5,379 nt of DNA. Source: an uncultured Eubacteriales bacterium. GTDB lineage: Bacteria > Bacillota > Clostridia > Oscillospirales > Acutalibacteraceae. The stretch spans positions 1-5,379 of the forward strand of contig ONNU01000089.1 in the NCBI GenBank assembly GCA_900319255.1, read 5' to 3'. The translations under genes and the position numbers were made by a program. Shown piece by piece: positions 1 through 5,379 of the stretch. The notes under the pieces are model-generated. The model saw only the letters and a program-made list of their open reading frames with translations, searched no databases and was not told the DNA's origin. How positions within the stretch are numbered: position 1 is the stretch's first letter; each line of letters begins with the position of its first letter.

Positions 1-414
1 GAGTGCGCAGATCCTGAGGAGTGCAAAACTATCGCTGATCTCGGCGTTGATATGCTGGCTGCAGGTATCGGCAATATCCACGGCAAATATCCTGAGAACT
101 GGGCTGGACTTTCCTTCGAGACACTGGATGCTATCCAGGCAAAGACAGGCGAAATGCCCCTGGTTCTCCACGGCGGCACAGGTATCCCTGCTGACATGAT
201 CAAGAAGGCTATTTCTCTCGGCGTTTCAAAGATCAATGTTAACACAGAGTGCCAGCTTTCCTTCCAGGAGGCTACAAGAAAGTACATCGAGGAGGGCAAG
301 GATCTCCAGGGCAAGGGCTTCGATCCCAGAAAGCTTTTAGCTCCCGGCTTCGAGGCTATCAAGGCTACAGTCAAGGAAAAGATGGAGCTTTTCGGCTCAG
401 TAGGCAAGGCTTGA
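1..414 (+). CDS. fba: Class II fructose-bisphosphate aldolase, C-terminal part (5' end outside window)
   Basis: Zinc-dependent aldolase of glycolysis and gluconeogenesis, cytoplasmic, splitting fructose 1,6-bisphosphate into dihydroxyacetone phosphate and glyceraldehyde 3-phosphate. The frame is open from base 1 to the TGA at 412-414, giving 137 residues. The family usually has about 280-310, so roughly the first half lies upstream of the window; the internal ATG at 52 is not the start. Seen directly: GNIHGKY (residues 24-30 of the visible part) and LHGGTG (56-61), whose histidines are the family's zinc ligands; the glycine-rich stretch and KINVNTE (77-83) match the phosphate-binding segments. 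The end, with GFDPRK and FGSVGKA, is typical of the family tail. Codon choice is strongly biased (many GGC, AAG, CTC, GCT), as expected of a highly expressed gene and unlike the ABC operon downstream. A tagatose-bisphosphate or related class II aldolase cannot be fully excluded without the N-terminal half. Confidence 0.93.
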   Translation, partial: ECADPEECKTIADLGVDMLAAGIGNIHGKYPENWAGLSFETLDAIQAKTGEMPLVLHGGTGIPADMIKKAISLGVSKINVNTECQLSFQEATRKYIEEGKDLQGKGFDPRKLLAPGFEAIKATVKEKMELFGSVGKA

Positions 415-433
415 TTCTTTCAGGAACAAAAAT

Positions 434-476
434 AAAAAAAGGCTCCCGGCTTGCGCTTTGCAGGTCGGGAGCTTTT
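434..476 (+). terminator. Rho-independent terminator of the aldolase gene
   Basis: A near-perfect 13-bp stem pairs 442-454 (GCTCCCGGCTTGC) with 460-472 (GCAGGTCGGGAGC) around the 5-base loop 455-459. The pairing includes two G-T wobbles. It is followed by TTTT at 473-476 and lies 28 bases after the aldolase stop. A run of A at 434-440 precedes the stem, so it could also act weakly in the other direction. It isolates the aldolase transcript from the GntR-ABC operon. Confidence 0.88.
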
Positions 477-550
477 GCGTTTATTTGCGGCGCGGTATTT
501 TCAGGCAGAGGGGTACTGTATACACGCCTGCAAAAAAATCATTCCGCCTA

Positions 551-579
551 TTGACAAGCTATATACAATAGTATATAAT
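551..579 (+). promoter_or_regulatory. Consensus sigma-A promoter of the GntR-ABC operon
   Basis: The -35 box TTGACA (551-556) and -10 box TATAAT (574-579) both match consensus exactly and are separated by the optimal 17 bases. Transcription would start near 586, giving a leader of about 30 bases before the ATG at 617. A second TATAAT at 583-588 lies 26 bases from the -35 box and is probably not used with it. So strong a promoter in front of a repressor-controlled exporter suggests that expression is set mainly by repression. That is an inference; the boxes themselves are seen in the sequence. Confidence 0.88.
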
Positions 580-599
580 GTGTATAATGTATATATACA
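560..599. promoter_or_regulatory. Palindromic operator region, likely bound by the GntR repressor
   Basis: Two dyads lie on the core promoter. The first, TATATACAATAGTATATA (560-577), has perfect 7-bp arms around a 4-base centre and covers the promoter spacer and the start of the -10 box. The second, TGTATATATACA (588-599), is a perfect 12-bp palindrome just after the expected transcription start. Their centres are 25 bp apart. The arm GTATATA at 571-577 could also pair with TATATAC at 592-598 as a 7-bp inverted repeat with a 14-base gap. YtrA-type GntR regulators are known to bind inverted repeats at their own promoters, so autorepression fits. Some of this symmetry could simply reflect AT-rich promoter sequence. 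Confidence 0.6.
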
Positions 600-604
600 A
601 TTTT

Positions 605-610
605 GGAGGT
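605..610 (+). promoter_or_regulatory. Ribosome binding site deciding the GntR start
   Basis: GGAGGT lies six bases before the ATG at 617. The frame is also open from an ATG at 578, but that codon overlaps the -10 box and has no ribosome binding site, so 617 is the start. Confidence 0.88.
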
Positions 611-616
611 TGTCGG

Positions 617-991
617 ATGGATATAATTATCAGCAATTCCGCCGGGAAGCCTATTTATGAGCAGATATCCTCGCAGATCAAGGAAATGATAATGAACGGT
701 ACTCTTAAAGAGGGGGATGCGCTGCCCTCAATGAGATACCTCGCCCAGCAGCTCAGGATAAGCATTATTACTACAAAGCGGGCTTATGAAGAGCTTGAGC
801 GTGACGGCTTTATCCAGTCCTTCACGGGAAAGGGCAGCTTTGTCAGTGTACGGGATCAGGATTTTGTACGCGAGGAGGGGCTGAGACAGATAGAAAATAA
901 TCTGACGCTCGCTGTTGAAAAGGCTAAACAATGCGGAGTGGAGCTTGCGGAAATTCAGGAGCTTCTTGAAATGCTTTACAAAGGAGAATGA
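617..991 (+). CDS. GntR family transcriptional regulator, YtrA subfamily
   Basis: A 124-residue DNA-binding protein, probably a repressor of its own operon. The N-terminal winged helix-turn-helix spans about residues 10-78. It opens with the family motif PIYEQISSQIKEMI (12-25), followed by LPSMRYLAQQLRIS (36-49), the recognition-helix region TTKRAYEELERDGF (52-65) and the wing GKGSFV (71-76). Only about 45 residues follow, predicted helical, with no UTRA or FadR-type ligand domain. This short tail is the hallmark of the YtrA subfamily (B. subtilis YtrA, S. aureus PmtR), whose genes sit ahead of ABC exporter genes as here. The stop codon overlaps the first possible ATG of the ATPase (ATGA, 988-991), so the two are translationally coupled or nearly so. 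The family is certain; the ligand and the exact targets are unknown. Confidence 0.93.
   Translation: MDIIISNSAGKPIYEQISSQIKEMIMNGTLKEGDALPSMRYLAQQLRISIITTKRAYEELERDGFIQSFTGKGSFVSVRDQDFVREEGLRQIENNLTLAVEKAKQCGVELAEIQELLEMLYKGE
982..986 (+). promoter_or_regulatory. Ribosome binding site deciding the ATPase start
   Basis: AGGAG sits inside the last codons of the GntR gene. It is seven bases before the ATG at 994 but only one base before the in-frame ATG at 988. The later ATG is therefore the better start, shortening the protein by two residues. Confidence 0.75.
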
Positions 992-993
992 TT

Positions 994-1872
994 ATGAAGG
1001 ATATTCAAAATGCTATCGAGATCAGGGATCTTACAAAAAAATATGACGGCTTTACACTGGATAATATCAGCTTTGATGTCCCCAGAGGAAGCATTATGGG
1101 CTTTATCGGTCAGAACGGTGCTGGCAAGACTACGACCATCAGGCTTATGCTGAATCTTATCAAAAAGGACAGCGGCAGTATAAAAATGCTGGGGCTTGAT
1201 AATACGGAGAATGAACGGGAAATAAAATCCATGATATCAGCAGTTTTTGATGAGCTGCCCTTTCACGAGGCACTGAATGCAGATCAGCTTTCTGTGATAA
1301 TGTCAGGCTTATATAAAAGCTGGGACAAAATGACCTATTTAAGCTATCTCGAGCGTTTTGCCCTCCCGAGAAAAAAGCGCTTCGGGGAGTTTTCAAAGGG
1401 CATGAAAATGAAGGTACAGATCGCAGCGGCGCTTTCCCACGGAGCAAAGCTGCTGATAATGGACGAGGCTACAACGGGACTTGACCCTGTTGTAAGAAAT
1501 GAGATACTGGATATTTTCCTTGAATATCTGCAGGACGAAAGCAACAGCATATTTCTATCCTCCCATATCACCACCGACCTTGAAAAAATAGCGGACAGCG
1601 TTACCTTTATCGACAAGGGAAGGATCCTTCTCAGCGGAAACAAGGATGAGATCGTGGAAAATCACGGCATGATAAAATGTACCAATTCCCAGTACAAGGA
1701 GATCGCCCCGGAGGATGTGATAAGCGCAAGGCTTACAGATTTCGGCGCTGAGGTCATGGTAAGCGGCAAGGAGAAAATAGAAAAGAAATACAGCGGTCTG
1801 ACCATAGACAATACAACTCTTGAGGAGATTATGCTGTTTTATGTACGCCGTAAAACAAAGGAGTGGTTATAA
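994..1872 (+). CDS. ABC transporter ATP-binding protein (YtrB/PmtA-like exporter ATPase)
   Basis: A 292-residue cytoplasmic nucleotide-binding subunit that would hydrolyse ATP to drive the two membrane subunits encoded downstream. Seen in order: Walker A GQNGAGKT (39-46); a Q-loop region ISAVFDELPF (81-90) that carries Asp-Glu instead of the usual Gln; the signature FSKGM (133-137) in place of LSGGQ; Walker B LLIMDE (153-158) with catalytic Glu158; the D-loop GLDP (162-165); and the H-loop histidine His191 in SSHI. The FSKGMKMK signature is typical of ATPases of the exporter group that pair with GntR regulators and ABC-2 permeases. About 75 residues after the nucleotide-binding domain form a C-terminal extension of unknown role. 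The stop TAA shares one base with the next ATG (TAATG, 1870-1874), supporting one operon and equal dosage with the permeases. All catalytic motifs are intact. The transported substrate cannot be read from the sequence. Confidence 0.93.
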   Translation: MKDIQNAIEIRDLTKKYDGFTLDNISFDVPRGSIMGFIGQNGAGKTTTIRLMLNLIKKDSGSIKMLGLDNTENEREIKSMISAVFDELPFHEALNADQLSVIMSGLYKSWDKMTYLSYLERFALPRKKRFGEFSKGMKMKVQIAAALSHGAKLLIMDEATTGLDPVVRNEILDIFLEYLQDESNSIFLSSHITTDLEKIADSVTFIDKGRILLSGNKDEIVENHGMIKCTNSQYKEIAPEDVISARLTDFGAEVMVSGKEKIEKKYSGLTIDNTTLEEIMLFYVRRKTKEWL

Positions 1873-2618
1873 TGAAGCAGCTGATTTACAAGGACTGGAT
1901 CCTCTCCCGCAAAACCACCATCATTACAATGATATACTGCTCGCTTATTGCTCTGACCTTTCTTCTTATACGCATAAGCGCAAACTGCGGCAATCTTTCC
2001 CATGATCCGATGTTTTATCTCTCTCTGAAAAGGAATATGTACATTATGCGGTATATGCCCTGCGCAGTGTTTTTTCTTGTTCTGGTGGATAACGGAAGCA
2101 TTGTCAAGGATTATAACTGCGGATGGATGCGGCTGTGCCGGACGACAGGGATAAAAACAGAAGCCATAGTTGCATCAAAGCTTGTATACAGTCTGATCTC
2201 CATATCCGCAGCGATCGTACCGGTAATGATCTATACCGTTTCGCTTTGCATTGCAGACGGCAGCGGAATAACCTTCGGACAGCTGAAAAACCTCTGCACA
2301 ATTTATTTCATTACCCTCACAGCAGCATTCCTTGATACATTTTTATCCTTCCTGCTGAAAAAAGCCTATCTGGTACAGCTTGTAATGCTTCCTGCCGTCG
2401 GTACGGCAGCGGGATTAATGATGATGCATCTGTTCAACAGAATAAATAAATTATCAGCTGAGCCGGTTGCAGATTTTGACCTTCTTGATCTTATCCGCAT
2501 GGAATACGCAGAACCTCTCAGCCGTATGCTGCCGGTAATATTTATCATAACAGCGGCGGTCTTTGCGATATGCTTTTTCGCATCCGTAAAAATACTGAAA
2601 AGGAGAGAGATGCCATGA
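1872..2618 (+). CDS. ABC-2 type transporter permease, first membrane subunit
   Basis: A 248-residue integral membrane protein with about six hydrophobic helices (near residues 16-36, 62-75, 103-127, 141-162, 165-188 and 219-238). It starts with a short basic cytoplasmic end, MKQLIYKDW, and ends with the basic KILKRREMP. After the second helix, the segment D80 to K103 (with GWMRLCRTTGIK and then IVASK) matches the cytoplasmic coupling region of ABC-2 permeases of the ABC2_membrane_5 type (PF13346). It probably pairs with the ATPase and the next permease to form the exporter. The start at 1872 is chosen over an upstream in-frame GTG at 1863 because AAAGGAG (1857-1863) lies eight bases before the ATG. 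It overlaps the next gene by ATGA (2615-2618). The family assignment rests on topology, motif and context; overall sequence is poorly conserved in this group. Confidence 0.83.
   Translation: MKQLIYKDWILSRKTTIITMIYCSLIALTFLLIRISANCGNLSHDPMFYLSLKRNMYIMRYMPCAVFFLVLVDNGSIVKDYNCGWMRLCRTTGIKTEAIVASKLVYSLISISAAIVPVMIYTVSLCIADGSGITFGQLKNLCTIYFITLTAAFLDTFLSFLLKKAYLVQLVMLPAVGTAAGLMMMHLFNRINKLSAEPVADFDLLDLIRMEYAEPLSRMLPVIFIITAAVFAICFFASVKILKRREMP
2601..2605 (+). promoter_or_regulatory. Ribosome binding site for the second permease
   Basis: AGGAG, within a longer AAAGGAGAG run, lies nine bases before the ATG at 2615. The open frame extends upstream to an ATG at 2570, but that codon lies well inside the previous gene. 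The ATGA overlap at 2615 is the usual coupling arrangement. A further in-frame ATG at 2624 is possible but less well placed. Confidence 0.7.
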
Positions 2619-3322
2619 TCGGAATGATATACCGGGAATTTCTGATACAGAGAAAAAAGCTTTTAATGATACTCCCGCTTTTCCTGTTCTTTTCCCTTTT
2701 CCCCCTCATACCTGCTCTGACAACGCCTGATCTAAAAAGCTACGAGCTTCAGCTTACTCTTGGATTGGCGACCCTTGTATTCATTCTGATATCGGGAATG
2801 TTCGAGGAGGGATTATTTGAAAATGACGAGAGCAAAATATGGAGAGCCTTTATCCTGTCCGCGCCGTCAGGAAATATCCTGCAGATACTCACAAAATACA
2901 TATTTGTCCTGCTGCTTTCCGGCTTCGGGGCATTACTGATATTATTAATGATATTTATAAACGGCGCGATAATGAAAACCGATATTTCAATAAACATTGA
3001 TGTTCTGATGAGCCTTTTAGCGATACAGCTGTTCATCCGCACTCTGGAAATACCGTTCATTGTCCGTTTCGGCAGCAAAAACGGCAATTATTACAGGATG
3101 ATACTGCTGACCATAGTTTCACTCGGCTGCATAATATACGGATTATTCGGCGATCTTTCTATTTTCGGTTCTCTGGAAAGCTTTTTGAAATGGTTTATGG
3201 ATTTCTTTTCAAAGGAACATTCCCTGCTTTTCCGTCTGCTGCCCCTTGCAGTAATGCCGTTTTACTTTTTATCCTTCCTGCTTTCATGCCGCATTTACCG
3301 TAATGAAAAAAATTCTGATTGA
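2615..3322 (+). CDS. ABC-2 type transporter permease, second membrane subunit
   Basis: A 235-residue integral membrane protein, last gene of the operon. Six hydrophobic helices are visible near residues 15-36, 46-66, 94-117, 126-150, 158-178 and 205-226. The segment ENDESKIWRAFILSAPSGN (69-87), followed by ILTKY (91-95), is the cytoplasmic loop typical of the ABC2_membrane_5 family: acidic residues, a Trp, a Pro and then a Lys-Tyr pair before the third helix. It resembles the first permease in layout but not clearly in residues, so the channel is probably a heterodimer energised by the single ATPase type. A basic, then acidic, hydrophilic tail (RIYRNEKNSD) ends in the cytoplasm. The next feature, 49 bases after the stop, is a terminator, which closes the operon. 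Confidence 0.83.
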   Translation: MIGMIYREFLIQRKKLLMILPLFLFFSLFPLIPALTTPDLKSYELQLTLGLATLVFILISGMFEEGLFENDESKIWRAFILSAPSGNILQILTKYIFVLLLSGFGALLILLMIFINGAIMKTDISINIDVLMSLLAIQLFIRTLEIPFIVRFGSKNGNYYRMILLTIVSLGCIIYGLFGDLSIFGSLESFLKWFMDFFSKEHSLLFRLLPLAVMPFYFLSFLLSCRIYRNEKNSD

Positions 3323-3367
3323 GAATTGTGAAGATGATAATATAGCATATGGCAGGATAACCTCCAG

Positions 3368-3418
3368 AAAAAAACGACCGCCTTGTGCTGATGCACTCCG
3401 GGACGGTCGTTTTATTAT
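3368..3418. terminator. Bidirectional intrinsic terminator between convergent genes
   Basis: AAAACGACCG (3371-3380) pairs perfectly with CGGTCGTTTT (3404-3413). An inner GTGC/GCAC helix (3385-3388 with 3393-3396) around TGAT extends the structure. On the plus strand the stem is followed by a T-rich run to about 3418 and would end the ABC operon. On the minus strand the complement of the A run 3368-3374 supplies the U tract and would end the GHL10 gene, whose stop codon is at 3422. The stretch 3323-3367 before it shows nothing further. Confidence 0.88.
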
Positions 3419-3421
3419 TCT

Positions 3422-5323
3422 TTACAGCTGAGCCTTTTTCAGTTCTTCCTTCACCAGCGGATCAGAAAGCTGCTGGCAGGAATATATCATAAATCCATTA
3501 GCTCCGCTTCCTCTGCAAGCCTGGACTTCTGCTTTGATATTGTCATCTCTTTGCAGCCATGTACCGGAATCAGAATCTGTTCCGATCTTGTACAAAGCTA
3601 TTCCGAAATAAAGACGCACGCTGTTTTCCGTTATCAGGTTTCTCCAGAATTTAACAGTATCCCCGAAGGGAAGAAACGGATGATCCATGCTGACATAAAG
3701 CTGGGGGCAGATATAATCAGCATAGCCCTTTTGTGTACACCACGTCTTTACATCGGCGCTGAGAAGATAATTATTCTCATAATTTCCCTGGGGCGCAATT
3801 CCGAATACACAGTTTGCCTTCTTATGAACAGCATTGTAAATACCCTTTACCAGAGTATTGATATTAGCTTCTCTCCACTTCTGCAGTGAAAGGGGAGCAT
3901 TTCCTGCGACCTTTTTGTATTCCTCATATTCATAGCTGTCGTCAAAATTTACAGGGTAGAAATAATCGTCGATCAGTATGCCGTCAACGTCATAATTCTG
4001 CACGATCTCCGAAACAGCGTTTGTGATAAGCTTACGCACCTGCGGATAAGCGGGATTGAGATTTATCCCCATATCATATTCGATGCCAAAGCGGTCATTC
4101 GCAGCCGAATTATCGTTTTTCCATATCATATACGGATTATTGTCCGCAAGTGTCGAAGGTACACCGTTGTAGGTTATCCGCATGGGGTTGATCCATGCGT
4201 GGAATTTCAGACCGTATTTTCTGGCGCTTTTTATAGCGATCTTCAAGCCGTCATAGCTGACATTCTGTCCCTGTGTGCCGGACAGCAGATGCGAGCTGGG
4301 GAAAACAGTGGAATAATAGATACTGTCGCAGAAGGGATGTATCTGAAAGACAACGGTATTTGCGCCGATATCCTTTATACTTTTCATTATCTCATCGACC
4401 CTGCCGGTATAGGTTTTCTCGCTGCGGTCAGTGCCGTCCAGGTCGATCGCCATATATGGCACCCACACACCGATCATTTCCTTTTCGCCGTTTCTTTGCA
4501 CAACGATCTTGCAGGACGCTTCTTTTCCATTATAAGTCCGTCCTGTAACATAGGCGATGCCTTCGTTTTCAGCCTTGAAGTTCGCAGTCCAGCTGGTCTT
4601 TGTCATTTTTACAGCATTCGGATTGCTTGTGCGGAAGGTACGCAGCGCGCATCCGCTGTTCTGGGGCAGCATCATATTCAGCGAAGCCGTCTGCCCCTCC
4701 TTGAGTATCATCAGACCCCGGTCAAGAGTTATTTTCTGCGGAGCTTTTCTTACCGTGATCTTGCATGAAGCCTCCCTGCCGTTGAAGGTCCGCACTGTGA
4801 CCCAGGCGACACCTTCCTTTATTGCTTTGAAGGAAGCCGTCCAGTTTGTTTTTGTCATTTTCACGATCCACGGATGGCTTGTCCGGTATTCACGCTTTGC
4901 ACTTGCGGCATAGGATGGAAGGGACGAGCTGAGGGAGAAGCTTTCACCCACCCCGAGAGTAAGAGTAGGCTGGGACATCTGCACCTTATCGGGAGCTTTT
5001 CTGACTGCGATCCTACAGTTTTTTGTTTTTCCCCTGCTGTCAACAGCGGTGATAACGGCGCTGCCGCAGGAGTTGCCCCTGACATTGCCGTTTTTATCCA
5101 CCGAAGCGACACCTGATGCGGATGTTCGCCAGGTCACGCTTTTATTCGCAGTGAGCCTGAATATCTCACCGTAACCAATAGAAACGCCGGAGTTACTGAG
5201 CGTAAGTTCCTCATCAGCCGCCTGCGCAGCCGGAAAAACGCAAGCCATACACATCACGGCAAGAAGCAGCAGCGCCGCCGCCAGTTTGATCAGACCATTA
5301 TTCCATATTCTTTTCTTTTCCAT
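3422..5323 (-). CDS. Secreted Ig-like domain protein with GHL10 (DUF187) glycoside-hydrolase-like domain
   Basis: A 633-residue exported protein. The N-terminus has a basic start (MEKKR), a hydrophobic core (about 11-30) and a likely signal peptidase I site after AQA (33-35); no good lipobox is seen. Then follow an Ig-like (Big_2-like) domain (about 38-108) and two more tandem ones (111-194 and 195-278). The C-terminal domain (about 283-633) matches GHL10/DUF187 (PF02638), a TIM-barrel family that includes E. coli DigH (YddW), which cuts stem-peptide-free peptidoglycan strands. Motifs seen: GVWVPYMAID (285-294), FQIHPFCDSIYYS (326-338), HAWINPMRI (375-383), NLNPAYPQVR (421-430), DVDGILIDDYFYP (445-457), FGIAPQGNYENN (507-518) and DYICPQLYV (536-544). 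Asp452 and Asp453 are candidate active-site acids by inference. No sortase motif, dockerin or transmembrane anchor is visible at the C-terminus. It is likely a cell-wall or extracellular glycan enzyme; substrate unproven. Confidence 0.9.
   Translation of the reverse strand: MEKKRIWNNGLIKLAAALLLLAVMCMACVFPAAQAADEELTLSNSGVSIGYGEIFRLTANKSVTWRTSASGVASVDKNGNVRGNSCGSAVITAVDSRGKTKNCRIAVRKAPDKVQMSQPTLTLGVGESFSLSSSLPSYAASAKREYRTSHPWIVKMTKTNWTASFKAIKEGVAWVTVRTFNGREASCKITVRKAPQKITLDRGLMILKEGQTASLNMMLPQNSGCALRTFRTSNPNAVKMTKTSWTANFKAENEGIAYVTGRTYNGKEASCKIVVQRNGEKEMIGVWVPYMAIDLDGTDRSEKTYTGRVDEIMKSIKDIGANTVVFQIHPFCDSIYYSTVFPSSHLLSGTQGQNVSYDGLKIAIKSARKYGLKFHAWINPMRITYNGVPSTLADNNPYMIWKNDNSAANDRFGIEYDMGINLNPAYPQVRKLITNAVSEIVQNYDVDGILIDDYFYPVNFDDSYEYEEYKKVAGNAPLSLQKWREANINTLVKGIYNAVHKKANCVFGIAPQGNYENNYLLSADVKTWCTQKGYADYICPQLYVSMDHPFLPFGDTVKFWRNLITENSVRLYFGIALYKIGTDSDSGTWLQRDDNIKAEVQACRGSGANGFMIYSCQQLSDPLVKEELKKAQL
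4490..4993 (-). repeat. Tandem 84-residue Ig-like repeat inside the GHL10 protein
   Basis: Two consecutive 252-base units encode residues 111-194 and 195-278 of the secreted protein. By hand alignment without gaps about half the residues are identical, mostly in the second half of each unit: RTS.P..VKMTKT.WTA.FKA..EG.A.VT.RT.NG.EASCKI.V. The first half is kept mainly as a P.K...L..G...SL...LP pattern. The preceding Ig-like domain (about 38-108) ends similarly (C.I.VRKAP) but lacks the VKMTKT block. The DNA is too diverged for a recent duplication. Confidence 0.8.
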
Positions 5324-5327
5324 AAAG

Positions 5328-5332
5328 ACCTC
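5328..5332 (-). promoter_or_regulatory. Ribosome binding site of the GHL10 gene
   Basis: Read on the minus strand, GAGGT lies four bases before the ATG (5323-5321), within a partial match to the anti-Shine-Dalgarno complement. The spacing is slightly short but supports this start, which also gives a complete signal peptide. No convincing -35/-10 pair is seen in the 56 bases upstream, so the promoter probably lies beyond the window. Confidence 0.6.
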
Positions 5333-5379
5333 ACTTTCCTGACCGGCACAATCCCGTAAAATGCCGTCAGCTACTACCC

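Noticed and set aside
249..554. Plus-strand frame running from inside the aldolase gene through the terminator
   Set aside because: It overlaps the conserved aldolase tail in another frame and crosses a strong terminator.
560..599. A CRISPR-like or tandem repeat array in the TA-rich stretch
   Set aside because: Only three short inverted half-sites occur, with no regular spacers. A promoter with an operator explains the stretch better.
578..616. N-terminal extension of the GntR protein from the ATG at 578
   Set aside because: The codon overlaps the -10 box, would precede the expected transcript start, and has no ribosome binding site. The extra 13 residues are not family-like.
2749..3087. 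112-codon minus-strand open frame within the second permease
   Set aside because: It is a shadow of the hydrophobic permease gene, with no independent signals.
3551..3889. 112-codon plus-strand open frame
   Set aside because: It lies antisense to the conserved GHL10 domain and shows no family resemblance or translation signal.
4199..4768. 189-codon open frame on the plus strand opposite the GHL10 gene
   Set aside because: It is fully antisense to a well-supported coding region, with no ribosome binding site or recognisable domain. It mirrors the codon structure of the real gene.
5244..5250. Lipoprotein signal at the Cys pair near residues 25 and 28 of the GHL10 protein
   Set aside because: The residues before either Cys do not fit a lipobox (Met at -1 for Cys25, Cys at -3 for Cys28), whereas an AQA signal peptidase I site follows.

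Overview
The window looks like chromosomal DNA of a low-to-moderate GC Gram-positive gut-type Firmicute, most likely a Ruminococcus-like clostridium. This is an inference from Shine-Dalgarno use, a consensus sigma-A promoter, protein family resemblance and codon style; no rRNA or other phylogenetic marker is present. All four kinds of function seen (glycolysis, a GntR-regulated ABC exporter, intrinsic terminators, a secreted GHL10 protein) are known families.

Layout from left to right. Bases 1-414 hold the C-terminal half of a class II fructose-bisphosphate aldolase, closed by a strong intrinsic terminator (about 442-476). Bases 477-616 are a regulatory gap: an AT-rich palindromic operator region is built into a textbook -35/-10 promoter, followed by a good ribosome binding site. 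Bases 617-3322 are a tightly packed four-gene operon on the plus strand: a short YtrA-type GntR repressor, an ABC ATPase and two dissimilar six-helix ABC-2 permeases. The reading frames overlap by 1 to 4 bases at the first, second and third junctions. A bidirectional terminator (3371-3413) separates this operon from a convergent minus-strand gene (3422-5323), which encodes a 633-residue secreted protein with three Ig-like domains and a C-terminal GHL10 (DUF187/PF02638) glycoside-hydrolase-like barrel. The last 56 bases hold that gene's ribosome binding site and leader but no convincing promoter.

How the genes work together. The GntR protein probably represses its own operon by binding the palindromes that overlap the promoter, and is released by some ligand or cell-envelope stress. 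The ATPase and two permeases would then form an exporter related to the YtrB/PmtA-type systems of Firmicutes, which handle antimicrobial or amphipathic peptides; the substrate here is unknown. The convergent GHL10 protein is likely a cell-wall or surface glycan enzyme. It is transcribed separately and is not obviously linked to the exporter. The aldolase is a housekeeping neighbour. I see no mobile element, CRISPR array, tRNA or rRNA. The window is not an obviously new system; the operator architecture and the Ig-GHL10 protein are the parts that most deserve a second look.
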